Shown here one piece after another: positions 26,711 through 36,399 of a stretch of 64,000 nucleotides of DNA. A program made the translations under genes and the position numbers. Origin of the DNA: Solidesulfovibrio aerotolerans. Lineage in GTDB: Bacteria > Desulfobacterota > Desulfovibrionia > Desulfovibrionales > Desulfovibrionaceae. The notes under the pieces are model-generated. The model worked only from the letters and a program-made list of their open reading frames with translations, did no database searches and was not told the DNA's origin. The stretch covers positions 124,001 to 188,000 of the forward strand of contig NZ_WVUD01000002.1 of the NCBI RefSeq assembly GCF_009856865.1, in the 5' to 3' direction. The first letter of the stretch is position 1; every line of letters begins with the position of its first letter.

Positions 26711-29700
26711 TTACCAAATCTTGGCGCGCTGGGCGGCCAGAGCCACCGCCTGTTCCTCGAAGTTGTCGAAGCCGGCCTGACGCAGGGCGTCATAGACCGT
26801 GCCCGGCCAATCCCAGGTGGCGTAGAGCACCGGCTTGTGAAACTGCCGGCGAAACAACTCCATCTCCTGGCGATAGAAATTGGCCTTGGCGGTCTCCAGG
26901 TTTTCCCGAAGCTGCTCGGCCAGCCGCGTCAGTTCGCCGTCATACCAGTCTTTGATGTCGGCGGCGGTGTCGTACTTTTTGGCGATGTGTTCGTACTTGT
27001 TGGCCTGGAGCACCACCTTGAGCCGGGCCAGATGCTGCTCGCCAAGCCAGACACCCAGGCTGCTTACCGGGATGTCCTCGGCTTCCACATGGGCCATGTC
27101 GAACTTGGTCTGATAGTAGGTGTCGGGCACAACCGAGGCGCACACGATGCCGGCGATGCCGACAAGCCCCCGCAGGATCAGGCTGTTGGACACGCCCTGG
27201 CCGCAGAAACCGACCTTCTTGCCGTATTTCTGTCCGGCAAAGATGGTGACCAGCACGGCCCAGACCACGGCCGGGTCTTCTTCGTCGTAGATGTGGCGCA
27301 GAGCCGGGTTGTCGCGGTCGGTGCCAAGCACCATCTGGGTCATGTCGTTGGAGCCGATGGAAAAGCCGTCGAACTCCTGGATGAACTGCTTGGCCAGAAT
27401 GGCGTTGCTCGGAATTTCGGACATGATGAACATCTTCAGGCCATCGTCGCCGGAATTGAGCTTGTGCACCCGTTCAAGGTAGCGCTTGGTGGCCGTGGCT
27501 TCTTCCACCGTGCGCACGAACGGCAGCATGATGTGCAGATTCTTGCCGCCGTAAATGCCGCGCGCCAGCTTAAACGACTCGATTTCCCAGTCGTGGATGT
27601 TGCGCGACACGCCCCGATACCCCAGCATAGGGTTGTCTTCCAGGGATTCAAACAGGTTGCCGCCGAGCAGGTTGCGATACTCGTTGGATTTGAAATCCGT
27701 GGTGCGGTACAGGATCGGCTTGCCATGAAAGGCCATGGCAAAAAGCCCCAGGCCCTGGGACAGGGTCTGAACGTAGAGTTCCTTGCCGCTGCGAAAGCCC
27801 CGCGAGGTGAGCTGCTTGCGGATTTTGCCCAAAAGCGCCGTCAGATCGTCGATCTGGCCCTTGATGCCGACTTGCCGGGCCACTTCCTGGCGCATGGCCG
27901 CGATCATGGCCAGGGTGTCCTTGACCATGGGATCGTCGGCCACGGCGTTGACCCGGTCTTCGATGCGGGCTTTGATCTCGTAGCGGCGCTTGATGGCGTC
28001 GGGGTCCACGGCCTTGTGCTGCATCTCGTCCCAGTAGCCGAGGATGATGGCCACATGGGTTTCAAGATCGGCCGAGGTTTTGAGCAGATCCAGCCGGCGC
28101 GTGACCTCTTCCAGGTGATGGTCGAGCTTTTTCTCGAATTCCCGGATGCGGCGATGGACCGCCATGACTTCGTCGGTGCCGCGTGCGCCGGAGTGGTCGG
28201 CCAGGTCTTCGAGTTCGGCAGACAGGCCTGTGACCAGACCGACATAGCGGCGCAGCTTGATCTGCACGTTGATAAACCCGGCACCGAGCTGCTCGCGCAC
28301 GATTTTGGTCAGTTTGGAGTCCAGCTCCTTGACCTTGGAGTCAATAAGTGTTGGCAGGGTGCCGTTGTCATAGGCTTCCAGGGCTTGCGGATGCACGCCG
28401 ATGTTGCCGAGCATGAATTCGGCCCGCAACAGCCCCACTTCAAAGTCCGGGACGTTTCGCAAGCGCGATAAAAACAGCGCCTGGCCCACATCGGCCAGGA
28501 TCAGGCCCACCTTGGTCTTGGTGGCCGGCAGCTTGGAGAGATCCATCTCGCCGCCGACTTCCTGCAAGGGGAGCAGGCCCCGGTAAACGCAGCCGCGCGA
28601 GCCATCGACCGTCACATACTGGCCGTCAAGCGATCGCAACGTCTCGGCACGCTGGATGCCGATGACGGCCGGAATGCCCAGTTCCCGGGAGGTGATGGCG
28701 GCGTGGCTGGTGTCGCCGCCGGCATCGGCCAGGATGGCCGAGGCCACGCGCATGCCGGGCACCATATCCGGGTCGGTGCGCTCGGCAGCCAGGATGTCGC
28801 CCTTCTGGATCTTATTGAGCTCCAGGGCCGAGCGCAAAAAGCGCACCATGCCCTGGCCGGCCCCGCGCGATGCGCCGTTGCCTTCAAGGATGACTTCGGC
28901 GGCCAGGGCCGCCCGCTTCTCCACTTCCATGCGGCGCATGAAGATGGTGTCGGGGTGGCGCTCCAGTTCTTCGTTCCAGCGGGTTTCGGGCCGGGCCTGG
29001 ACGAACCAGAGGCGGTCGGATTCGTCGATGCAAAATTCCGTATCCATGATGCAGTCGCCGTAGGCGACCGAGATGGCGCGCACGCCCCGGGCCACTTCCT
29101 CGGCCTGGGCCAGGGAGAGCGCCCAGCGGTAGGCCTCCTCTTCCGAGACCTTGACCAGCTTGGTGCCGCCTTCCTTGTCGTCGTAGACGATCTTCTTATC
29201 TTTATAGCCCATGTTGCGGATAACGACTTCGGAGCCGTCGTCGCGCTGGAACACGTAGAGCTTGTCCGGGGTGACCATACCGCCGACCACGGCTTCGCCC
29301 AGGCCATAGCTGGCGTCGATGGACACGAGGTCGTTGCGCGCGGTGCCGCGGCAACCGGTGGCGGTGTCGGCGGCAAAAGCGGTGCCGGAGATCACCGGGT
29401 TGATCATGCGCATGATGCACACGGACAGCGAGGTGTTCTCAATGGCCCATTCCAGCTTGGCCTGCTCGGCGATGGCGTCGTCGCCGGTGCGTTCGGCCAG
29501 GGCCACGGCGTCGAGAATGGCCTCGCGGCGATAGGTCATGGAACGCAGATTATAAGCCGAAGCGCAGTCCCACTGGTAGGCGCGCACGCATTGGGCAGCA
29601 CCGACGATGTTGAGATAGGTGTCCTGCAAGCCGGCAAAGGCTTTTTTGCGGCTGTCCTCGCCGGCGGCAGAGGAGCGCACGGCCACGGGCACGTCTTCGA

Positions 29701-30295
29701 GACCGGCCTCGCGGCAGATGTCATTGTAGCCGTTGGACACGGCCTCGCGCACCTCGGCCGGCATATCCACGGTCAGGATGGCCACCTGGACGAGGACGGA
29801 ACGCTTGCGCAACTGGTCGATGCCTTCGGGGGAGGTGGCGAAGCCTTCGACCACGTTATTGATAAACGTGCGCAACTTTATCGACGAACCCGGCGCGTCA
29901 GCGGTCTTTAAACGGGCTTCCTCGGCCATGCTGCGCACGAGGTTCTTCATGTATTCCGGATCGCTGTTGACTTCCTCATCATTCCAGTTGACCCGGCGGT
30001 AGCCGTCGTTGACCACTTCGCGGATAAGCGCCGCGTTGACCTTGGTTTCGTCCAGCACCCGGTGAAAGGCCACCGAGGCCACGGCCCGAAACTGGGGAGC
30101 CCGGATGCCCTGGATCTGACTGATAAGGGCGGTATTATAGTTCTTGCCGCCGACAAGGATTTCGGCTTCTTCGCCGATGCCGACGATGTCGGCTCCTGTC
30201 AGGATAAGCGAGGTGACGCTATCGAGCGCTACGCCCTGTCCGGCGGACGCATTCGCGTCCTGGCGCGGCGTGTCATTGTTTTGGTTCTTGGCCAT
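26711..30295 (-). CDS. PEP synthase-like protein (PEP/pyruvate-binding), long form
   Basis: The 1194-aa product has an N-terminal ATP-grasp-type PEP/pyruvate-binding domain (VAVRSSAAGEDSRKKAFAGLQDT near residue 230), the swivelling phosphohistidine domain with His531 in GGDTSHAAITSRELGIPAV, and a C-terminal TIM-barrel with IGSNDMTQMVLGTDRDN and catalytic Cys1031 in KVGFCGQGVSNS. E. coli PpsA has 792 aa. The extra length includes an N-terminal extension of about 150 residues and a helical charged segment (about 690-860). It probably interconverts pyruvate and PEP. The ATG at 30295 follows AGGAGGGG. Adjacent pyc suggests gluconeogenesis or anaplerosis. Confidence 0.85.
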   Translation of the reverse strand: MAKNQNNDTPRQDANASAGQGVALDSVTSLILTGADIVGIGEEAEILVGGKNYNTALISQIQGIRAPQFRAVASVAFHRVLDETKVNAALIREVVNDGYRRVNWNDEEVNSDPEYMKNLVRSMAEEARLKTADAPGSSIKLRTFINNVVEGFATSPEGIDQLRKRSVLVQVAILTVDMPAEVREAVSNGYNDICREAGLEDVPVAVRSSAAGEDSRKKAFAGLQDTYLNIVGAAQCVRAYQWDCASAYNLRSMTYRREAILDAVALAERTGDDAIAEQAKLEWAIENTSLSVCIMRMINPVISGTAFAADTATGCRGTARNDLVSIDASYGLGEAVVGGMVTPDKLYVFQRDDGSEVVIRNMGYKDKKIVYDDKEGGTKLVKVSEEEAYRWALSLAQAEEVARGVRAISVAYGDCIMDTEFCIDESDRLWFVQARPETRWNEELERHPDTIFMRRMEVEKRAALAAEVILEGNGASRGAGQGMVRFLRSALELNKIQKGDILAAERTDPDMVPGMRVASAILADAGGDTSHAAITSRELGIPAVIGIQRAETLRSLDGQYVTVDGSRGCVYRGLLPLQEVGGEMDLSKLPATKTKVGLILADVGQALFLSRLRNVPDFEVGLLRAEFMLGNIGVHPQALEAYDNGTLPTLIDSKVKELDSKLTKIVREQLGAGFINVQIKLRRYVGLVTGLSAELEDLADHSGARGTDEVMAVHRRIREFEKKLDHHLEEVTRRLDLLKTSADLETHVAIILGYWDEMQHKAVDPDAIKRRYEIKARIEDRVNAVADDPMVKDTLAMIAAMRQEVARQVGIKGQIDDLTALLGKIRKQLTSRGFRSGKELYVQTLSQGLGLFAMAFHGKPILYRTTDFKSNEYRNLLGGNLFESLEDNPMLGYRGVSRNIHDWEIESFKLARGIYGGKNLHIMLPFVRTVEEATATKRYLERVHKLNSGDDGLKMFIMSEIPSNAILAKQFIQEFDGFSIGSNDMTQMVLGTDRDNPALRHIYDEEDPAVVWAVLVTIFAGQKYGKKVGFCGQGVSNSLILRGLVGIAGIVCASVVPDTYYQTKFDMAHVEAEDIPVSSLGVWLGEQHLARLKVVLQANKYEHIAKKYDTAADIKDWYDGELTRLAEQLRENLETAKANFYRQEMELFRRQFHKPVLYATWDWPGTVYDALRQAGFDNFEEQAVALAAQRAKIW

Positions 30296-30372
30296 TCTCC
30301 CCTCCTTGTCTCTCCAGGCTCGGCGGTCCGAATCATCTTGGCCGGCCGCCGTTAACACGTTCTCGGCGAAAT

Positions 30373-33300
30373 CTACACCTGTTCGCCACAGTTGGGACAG
30401 AATTTGAAATGTTCTTCGCCCACAGGTTGCCGGCAGGTCGGACAGTTCTTGGTGACGGGAGCCAGTTCGACCAGGAGCTCTCCTTCCTTGACCGGTACCA
30501 TCTTGCGGTCATTGGCGTAATCCGCGTTTTTTATCACCCGTTTGACCATGGCGTCCATGGGCGAGGCCACGGTCTTTTCCTGCTTCATGACGGAGATATT
30601 AAACAGTTCCTCGCCGGTCTTGATGTAGTCGTTGGGCGAGACGTGCATGACCCACAGGTCGCCGGAAACCGGCGCGCCCACGTGGTAGGGGTTGTTGGGG
30701 TCGGCCATCTCGACCTTGGCGGCCGGTCCGTTCTGTGCCGCCGCCACCTGCACCTGATGGCTTAAGATTTCGGAATCAAGGACATAGCGCACGGTGGACA
30801 GGCCGCTGGCTTCGGGCCGCGAGATGTCCAAGAGCGAGAGGTGGTGGGGCTTGCCCAGGCTGTCGGAGAAGGTCAGCTCCTCGCCGGTTTCCAGACCCTC
30901 GAACCAGACGTCCAAGGGAAGGTTGTTGGGATCGCCGTATTTCTTGCGAAACTCCATGGTCTTTAAGGCATCGCCCGGATGATTGAGATAGAGCACGAAT
31001 TCTTCGTTGGAGGGTTCCCGGCCAAGCTGCTTGGTCAGCGCCGCCATTTCGGCGTCCATATCCAGCTCGCCAAGAGCGTCCAGCGGCGAATCCTCGGTGC
31101 GCGTCTCAATGGCCCGCTGCCAATCCGCCCCGAAAGCACTCTCGTAAACCCAATCCGGCGGGAATCCCAGCGGCATCTTGCCGAACTTGCCCAGCAGCAG
31201 ATTGCGGAACGCATCGTTGCAGTTGGCGTAGAGCAGGAGCCGGTCGTGCCTGGCCGCCGGGGTCAGGCACTCGTCGGGATGTTCGGACACGACCTCAAGC
31301 ACTTCGAGCATGTCCTTCACGGCCCGTTCGCCGCCGACCTTGTAGGCGCTGGTGACGGCCAGAAAGGCGGTGTTCCAGGTGATCTGCGACCCCGGCGTGA
31401 CGTCATGATAGCGCACGATCTTGCGGGTGCCGGCCAGGAACTTGAGCATGTAGGGCAGCAGGTGGATGTATCCCTGCTTCATGGCCCCTTCCTGGGACGA
31501 GCTGGTGGCCCCGCCGGGCATGGCGTGCTCCACGACATCGTAGTCGATGCCCTGGAAATACGGGGCGGTATAGCGGTCGTAATAGGGCATGATCTGTTTG
31601 AGGGTAAAGTTGGCCGCCCGGATCATGTCCTTGTTGTCCTTGGTGAGCGCCACGGGCACGCCGAGATCTTCCTCAATATAGGCGGCCGTCCCGAGCACCT
31701 CGCCCTGGCCGTACCAGCGCACCGAGGCACCGATGGCCGTGTCCACAATGTGACAACCGGCTTCGGCTGCCGCGCCCACGGCCGGAACGAACAGGCCGTC
31801 GGTGTAGTGGCGGTGGTAATCGACGACCAGATCGGGGTAGGCCTTGCGGATGGCGGCAATAAGCGCCTTGACGAAACGCGGCGGACACATGCCGGCCATA
31901 TCTTTGAGGCACAAGATGATGCTCTTGGCCGCCTTGGCCTTGGTCATGCCGCCGGCCTTGGCGGTCTGCTCCAGGATGGCCTCTAAAACGCCCAGATAGT
32001 GCGGCACGTCGAAGCCACGCGCGTGCGACAGCGAGATGGCCGGCTCGAAGATGATGCCGGGGCGCGACAGGGCGACTTCGGCAAACGGGTACATATTATC
32101 GATATGATTCAGAAAATCAAAACAACGAATGATATCGTAGTGCTCGCAGATCATCTCGCCCGTCAGCCGCATGAGATTGCGCGGCTGGGGCTTGTAGCCA
32201 AGCACGTTGGTCGAGCGGATGAGCAGTTGCTTCATGGTCTTGGGCGCAAACTGGTTCCACTTGGCCGCCTCGGTAAACGGGTAGGTCATGTTGGCCATCA
32301 TGGCCACGTGGAAGTGCGCGCCGCCGCCATTTTCCAGCGAGAAAAAGCCGCAGTTGTCGAGATACGGGCCAACCAGCTCATCCTCGGCCAGCCGGAAGCG
32401 GTTGCCGCTGTTGGACTGGGTGATGTCGCGGGTGGTGGTGTCCACGAAATGAACTTTGCCCGAGTCGCGCACCATGTCCAGGACTGCCTGGCGGTCGCCG
32501 CGCGGGTACGGGTTTTCCGGGGTGCGCAGATCGACTTCCGGCAGATGCGGCGTGAACCGGCCCAGGCGGTAATCGTCGCGGCCCCGGTATTTGCCCAGCT
32601 GGACATGGGGATTGTAGCCCCGGGCCGCAATCTCGGCCACGAGCGAAGACAGGCGCAGGGCCTCGGACTCCTCGTCAAGATAATTGAGCAGATACGGATT
32701 CTGATTAATGAACTTGGTGTCAAAGTCCCCTTTCATGAATTCCGGGTGGCGCAAAATCTGGCGATGGAACGGGATGGTCGTTTTGAGGCCGCCGATAATG
32801 TATTCGCGCAGCGCCCGCTCCATGACCGAAACGATCTTGGGCCAGTTGCGGCCGTAGGAAATGAGCAGAGCGCCGGCGGAATCGTACTGGGTAGGGAACT
32901 CGTAGCCGGCGGTGAGGCAGGAATCGAGCCGGATGCCCTGGCCGCCGGGGGACAGATAGCGGGTGACGGTGCCGGCGTTGGGGGCGAAATTCTTCTTGGG
33001 GTCTTCGCAGTTGATGCGCAACTGCATGGCCTGCAACAGCGGCCGGGTGTCGGCGCAATTAAACCGCAGCTTGCCGCCAAAGGCGATGTTGATCTGCTCT
33101 TCGACCAGGTCCACGCCGTAGCGGCATTCGGTGATGCCGTGCTCCACCTGCAACCGGGTGTTGACCTCGATCATGTACGGTTCGCCGTCGGCATCGACCA
33201 GAAATTCCACGGTGGCCAGGGAATAATACCCGGTCTCGCGCACCAGCCGCTCGCCGTAGTCCTTGAGGCGCTGCCGCAGCTCTTCGGTCATGCCGCGCCA

Positions 33301-34068
33301 GGGGGACGGGGTGATCTCCACGAGCTTTTGGTGGTTGCGCTGCACCGAGCAATCGCGTTCGTCAAAGGCGAACACGTTGCCGAAACGGTCGCCGGCCACC
33401 TGGATTTCGATGTGGCGCACGCTGGTGAGGAGCTTTTCCACGAACAGGTGCGGGTTGCCAAACGAGGCCTGGGCCATGGCCGACGCCTTGGAAAAGGCGG
33501 ATTCGAGCTGGGCCTCGGAATAAATTTCGTAGATGCCCCGGCCGCCGCCGCCGCCTTCGGCCTTGAGCATGATGGGGAAGCCGATCTTTTTGGCGATCTC
33601 CCGGGCTTCGGGAATGGTCACCGAGCCTTCGGAGCCGGGCACCACCGGGATGCCCAGATTCATGGCCAGCCGGCGCGCTTCGACCTTGTTGCCAAGGCTT
33701 TTCATGGCATCGGCCGAGGAGCCGATAAACAGAATGCCGGCTTCGGCGCACTTGCGGGGGAATTCGCAGTCTTCCGAGGCAAAGCCCCAACCCGGATGGA
33801 TGGCGACCACGCCCCGGGCCTTGGCCTTCTTGATGATGCCGTCAATATCCAGATAGGCTCTGGGGTCCGGCCCCAGGGTGATCAGTTCATGTGCCCCGGC
33901 AGTGGCCGGAGACGTCATATCGACGTCGGTTACAGTGAGTACGGGAATGGCGCGAAGCCGTTCGCGGATGGACCGCAGAACCCGGCGGGCGGAAATGCCC
34001 CGGTTGGCGACAAGAATCTTCTTTCCTTCAACGGCGGAAAGCACTTCCTGAAACGTCTTGGCGATCAT
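30373..34068 (-). CDS. pyc: Pyruvate carboxylase, divergent, with C-terminal zinc ribbon
   Basis: The 1231-aa product has a biotin carboxylase domain (KILVANRGISARR, EGGGGGRGIYE, ERDCSVQRNHQKLVEI, EVNTRLQVEHGITE), a carboxyltransferase barrel (about 540-870) and a biotinyl domain. Carboxyltransferase hallmarks are partly kept: TRDITQS, the candidate carboxylated lysine in LKDMAGM, and HRH in VVDYHRHYTDG. The pyruvate-binding Arg of classical enzymes aligns with Met591 (HVAMMAN). The usual GGQYTN loop reads GGATSS. The biotin site is VMKQEK (K1162) rather than AMKM. A Cys4 zinc ribbon (C1209, C1212, C1224, C1227) ends the protein. ATG at 34068 gives the normal N-terminus. birA lies directly upstream. 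Confidence 0.88.
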   Translation of the reverse strand: MIAKTFQEVLSAVEGKKILVANRGISARRVLRSIRERLRAIPVLTVTDVDMTSPATAGAHELITLGPDPRAYLDIDGIIKKAKARGVVAIHPGWGFASEDCEFPRKCAEAGILFIGSSADAMKSLGNKVEARRLAMNLGIPVVPGSEGSVTIPEAREIAKKIGFPIMLKAEGGGGGRGIYEIYSEAQLESAFSKASAMAQASFGNPHLFVEKLLTSVRHIEIQVAGDRFGNVFAFDERDCSVQRNHQKLVEITPSPWRGMTEELRQRLKDYGERLVRETGYYSLATVEFLVDADGEPYMIEVNTRLQVEHGITECRYGVDLVEEQINIAFGGKLRFNCADTRPLLQAMQLRINCEDPKKNFAPNAGTVTRYLSPGGQGIRLDSCLTAGYEFPTQYDSAGALLISYGRNWPKIVSVMERALREYIIGGLKTTIPFHRQILRHPEFMKGDFDTKFINQNPYLLNYLDEESEALRLSSLVAEIAARGYNPHVQLGKYRGRDDYRLGRFTPHLPEVDLRTPENPYPRGDRQAVLDMVRDSGKVHFVDTTTRDITQSNSGNRFRLAEDELVGPYLDNCGFFSLENGGGAHFHVAMMANMTYPFTEAAKWNQFAPKTMKQLLIRSTNVLGYKPQPRNLMRLTGEMICEHYDIIRCFDFLNHIDNMYPFAEVALSRPGIIFEPAISLSHARGFDVPHYLGVLEAILEQTAKAGGMTKAKAAKSIILCLKDMAGMCPPRFVKALIAAIRKAYPDLVVDYHRHYTDGLFVPAVGAAAEAGCHIVDTAIGASVRWYGQGEVLGTAAYIEEDLGVPVALTKDNKDMIRAANFTLKQIMPYYDRYTAPYFQGIDYDVVEHAMPGGATSSSQEGAMKQGYIHLLPYMLKFLAGTRKIVRYHDVTPGSQITWNTAFLAVTSAYKVGGERAVKDMLEVLEVVSEHPDECLTPAARHDRLLLYANCNDAFRNLLLGKFGKMPLGFPPDWVYESAFGADWQRAIETRTEDSPLDALGELDMDAEMAALTKQLGREPSNEEFVLYLNHPGDALKTMEFRKKYGDPNNLPLDVWFEGLETGEELTFSDSLGKPHHLSLLDISRPEASGLSTVRYVLDSEILSHQVQVAAAQNGPAAKVEMADPNNPYHVGAPVSGDLWVMHVSPNDYIKTGEELFNISVMKQEKTVASPMDAMVKRVIKNADYANDRKMVPVKEGELLVELAPVTKNCPTCRQPVGEEHFKFCPNCGEQV

Positions 34069-34136
34069 GCTGTCCTCTGACCCCTGGGGGCGACCTGTCC
34101 ATTCGCTAAAGAGTGACGATCCGGCGGGGGCCGGCA

Positions 34137-35150
34137 TCAAAGGAGGGAGATACTCCCGCTATGAAGCGTCAAATCCTGCCCTGGGCCGGGATCGATACGT
34201 CGCAGCCGAAGTCCCCCGTCCTCGGCCAACCCAACGATCCGCGCCCGAAATCCATCCGCTTCGCTTTCACGCACGTACACGTCCCGGCCAAGCCAAGCCA
34301 GACGCCCCTCAAGAAAACGGGATAACGCGTGCGAGTCCGATAGCGCAACGCACTGCCGATAGCAGGTTTGCCCGGACTTCACAAGGTCAGCCCAGAACGT
34401 AACCGCGCCCGGCACCACGCCAAACGCAGCCAAACTGGCGGCCGGGGCGGCATGCTCCCGACGCAGCCGGGCGGCATCGGGCGCACTCGCGAAATTTATA
34501 CCTATTCCGGCCACGATCCGGCCGCCCCGCTCTTCCAGCAAGATACCGCCGATTTTGCGGTCCTCGAGAAGCAGATCGTTGGGCCACTTGACCTGGGCGG
34601 CAAATCCCCGCTCGTTTAAAGCATCGCACAGGCAGGCCCCGGCCAGCACCGGAGCCAGGGCCGCCAACGCCCCGTCGGCCTGGGGCCAGGCCAGGGCGGC
34701 GTAGAGGTTGCCCGGGGGCGAAACCCAGTCCCGGCGCAGTTGCCCCCGGCCCCGGGTCTGGGACACGGCCACGACCGCAGCAAACGGGAGAAGCATCCCG
34801 GCCCGGACAAAGGCCCAGGCCACATCCAGGCTCGAAACGCACGGGCCGACCACCAGAATCGCATCCGCGCTCGCCCCGGCCGACCCCATGGCCCCAAGCC
34901 AACGACCGGCCACCGGCCCGTACTGCGGCCCCAGCATCACCTCGCGCCACGGACCAAGGCGCTCCATGTCGGCCGCCCACAAGGGATGCAAACCTGTGAG
35001 CATTGCTGGAGAAACAGGCTCGGCCAGGCCGGCGCCACCCGAGGCCCACAGCCAGATGCCGCCGCCGGCAAAGGGGTTTTGCGACAACTCGGTCTTCCCC
35101 CCTGGATTTTTCAAGGCTTTTGGGACAAAGTCCGCCCCGGAGTCATGCAT
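34137..35150 (-). CDS. birA: Biotin-[biotin carboxyl carrier] ligase
   Basis: The product is up to 337 aa, with ligase motifs VAVSQTRGRGQLRRDWVSPPGN, VKWPNDLLLEDRKIGGILLEE and GIGINFA. It lacks the N-terminal DNA-binding domain of E. coli BirA, so it is a class I enzyme without repressor function. It would attach biotin to the adjacent pyruvate carboxylase. The longest start (ATG 35150) overlaps the divergent cca start; an internal ATG at 35003 (MLTGLHPLW) gives 288 aa and is a credible alternative. The start is therefore uncertain. Confidence 0.88.
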   Translation of the reverse strand: MHDSGADFVPKALKNPGGKTELSQNPFAGGGIWLWASGGAGLAEPVSPAMLTGLHPLWAADMERLGPWREVMLGPQYGPVAGRWLGAMGSAGASADAILVVGPCVSSLDVAWAFVRAGMLLPFAAVVAVSQTRGRGQLRRDWVSPPGNLYAALAWPQADGALAALAPVLAGACLCDALNERGFAAQVKWPNDLLLEDRKIGGILLEERGGRIVAGIGINFASAPDAARLRREHAAPAASLAAFGVVPGAVTFWADLVKSGQTCYRQCVALSDSHALSRFLEGRLAWLGRDVYVRESEADGFRARIVGLAEDGGLRLRRIDPGPGQDLTLHSGSISLL

Positions 35151-36333
35151 GAAACGGTATCTCGTAGGCGGCGCGGTCCGCGATATTTTGCTCGGCCGGC
35201 CGGTTGTGGATCAGGATTACCTCATTGTCGACGCAACGCCCGAGGCGTTCGTCAGACGGTATCGAAGGGCACGGCAAGTCGGCAAGACCTTTCCGGTCTT
35301 CATGCTGGGCAGTGCCCAGTATGCCTGGCCGCGCGGAGAGAGTTTAAACGAGGACCTGCTGGCCCGGGATCTCACCATTAACGCCATGGCCATGGGCGAT
35401 TCCCGGCATATCGCGGGCCGGCTGCACTTTCATCCCCTGGCTTTGGCCGATCTGCGCGATAGGCTGCTGCGGCCCTGCGGCGAGATGTCAATGTTTGACG
35501 ATCCGCTGCGGGTCTACCGGGCGGCCCGGTTTGCCGCCTCGCTGCCGGATTTTTCGCCGCACCCTGAGCTTATCGCCCAGATGCGGGCTGTTGCCGCCTG
35601 CGGGGCGCTGGCCGATGTATTCGCCGAACGGGTGGCCCAGGAAGTGCGCAAAGCCCTGGACACGCCCAAGCCCTCGCGGTTTTTCGCGCTGTTGGCCGAA
35701 ACCGGCTGCCTGCTGCCCTGGCTGCCGGAACTGGAGGCCTCCCGCCACATTCCGGCCGGGCCGCCGGAATTCCACCGCGGCAGCCTCTTTGCCCACATGC
35801 TCGAAGTGGTGGATCGGCTGGCCGGGGAACCGCTGGCCGGCTGGATGGCCGTGTGCCATGATCTCGGCAAAATCAGCACGCCCGAGTGCGAGTGGCCGCG
35901 CCACCACGGCCACGACGACCGGGGGGTGGAGGTGGCCGAGGAACTTGGTCGCCGCTTAAAGCTCCCCAACCGGGTGCGCGAAGCCGGGGTGGCGGCGGCC
36001 AAGCTGCATATGAAGGCGGCGCGCTACAGCGAGTTGCGGGCCGGGACGCGGGTGGACATGCTCACCTGGCTGCACAAGCACGAGATGGTGGAGCCGCTGT
36101 TCGCCCTGGTCCAGGCCGACAGCGGCCATGACGTCTTTCCCCTGGCCAAGCGGGATTTAAAGGTCATGCTTTCGGTGCATCTGCCCGGCCGCCAGCGCCA
36201 GCGCGGCCCGATTTCGGGCGAGCGGCTGCGCAATCTGCGCTGCCAAAAGCTGGCTGAAGTGGATCGGGAGCAGGGCCGCACCCCCCAAGGGCACGGCGAC
36301 AGCGATGCGCCGCTGGATTTGCCGGGCGATTGA
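35149..36333 (+). CDS. cca: CCA tRNA nucleotidyltransferase with HD domain
   Basis: The 394-aa product begins MKRYLVGGAVRDILLG, with the catalytic D21-Q-D23, then LTINAMAM and the basic FDDPLRVYRAARF helix. These are class II polymerase-beta motifs of bacterial CCA-adding enzymes. A C-terminal HD phosphohydrolase domain (MAVCHDLGKIST) matches E. coli Cca (412 aa), which also trims 2',3'-cyclic phosphates. It repairs tRNA 3' ends. GGAG lies 6 nt before the ATG at 35149. Upstream in-frame sequence is antisense birA and is excluded. Confidence 0.93.
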   Translation: MKRYLVGGAVRDILLGRPVVDQDYLIVDATPEAFVRRYRRARQVGKTFPVFMLGSAQYAWPRGESLNEDLLARDLTINAMAMGDSRHIAGRLHFHPLALADLRDRLLRPCGEMSMFDDPLRVYRAARFAASLPDFSPHPELIAQMRAVAACGALADVFAERVAQEVRKALDTPKPSRFFALLAETGCLLPWLPELEASRHIPAGPPEFHRGSLFAHMLEVVDRLAGEPLAGWMAVCHDLGKISTPECEWPRHHGHDDRGVEVAEELGRRLKLPNRVREAGVAAAKLHMKAARYSELRAGTRVDMLTWLHKHEMVEPLFALVQADSGHDVFPLAKRDLKVMLSVHLPGRQRQRGPISGERLRNLRCQKLAEVDREQGRTPQGHGDSDAPLDLPGD

Positions 36334-36399
36334 GGACGCGGCAGGCAGGCAGGAGCAGCATGAAACCACACGGCCAAGCCGTATGACGAGGAGACGCCC

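Noticed and set aside
26837-28471. Long plus-strand ORF opposite the PEP-synthase-like gene
   Set aside because: Shadow of a conserved enzyme on the other strand; no ribosome-binding site or recognisable domain.
31999-34080. Plus-strand ORF of about 690 codons opposite pyc
   Set aside because: Antisense frame of a fully motif-supported carboxylase; composition typical of a shadow ORF.
34069-34140. Upstream pyc start overlapping the birA stop
   Set aside because: It would add 24 non-conserved residues; ATG 34068 gives the normal biotin-carboxylase N-terminus and has AGAGGA upstream.
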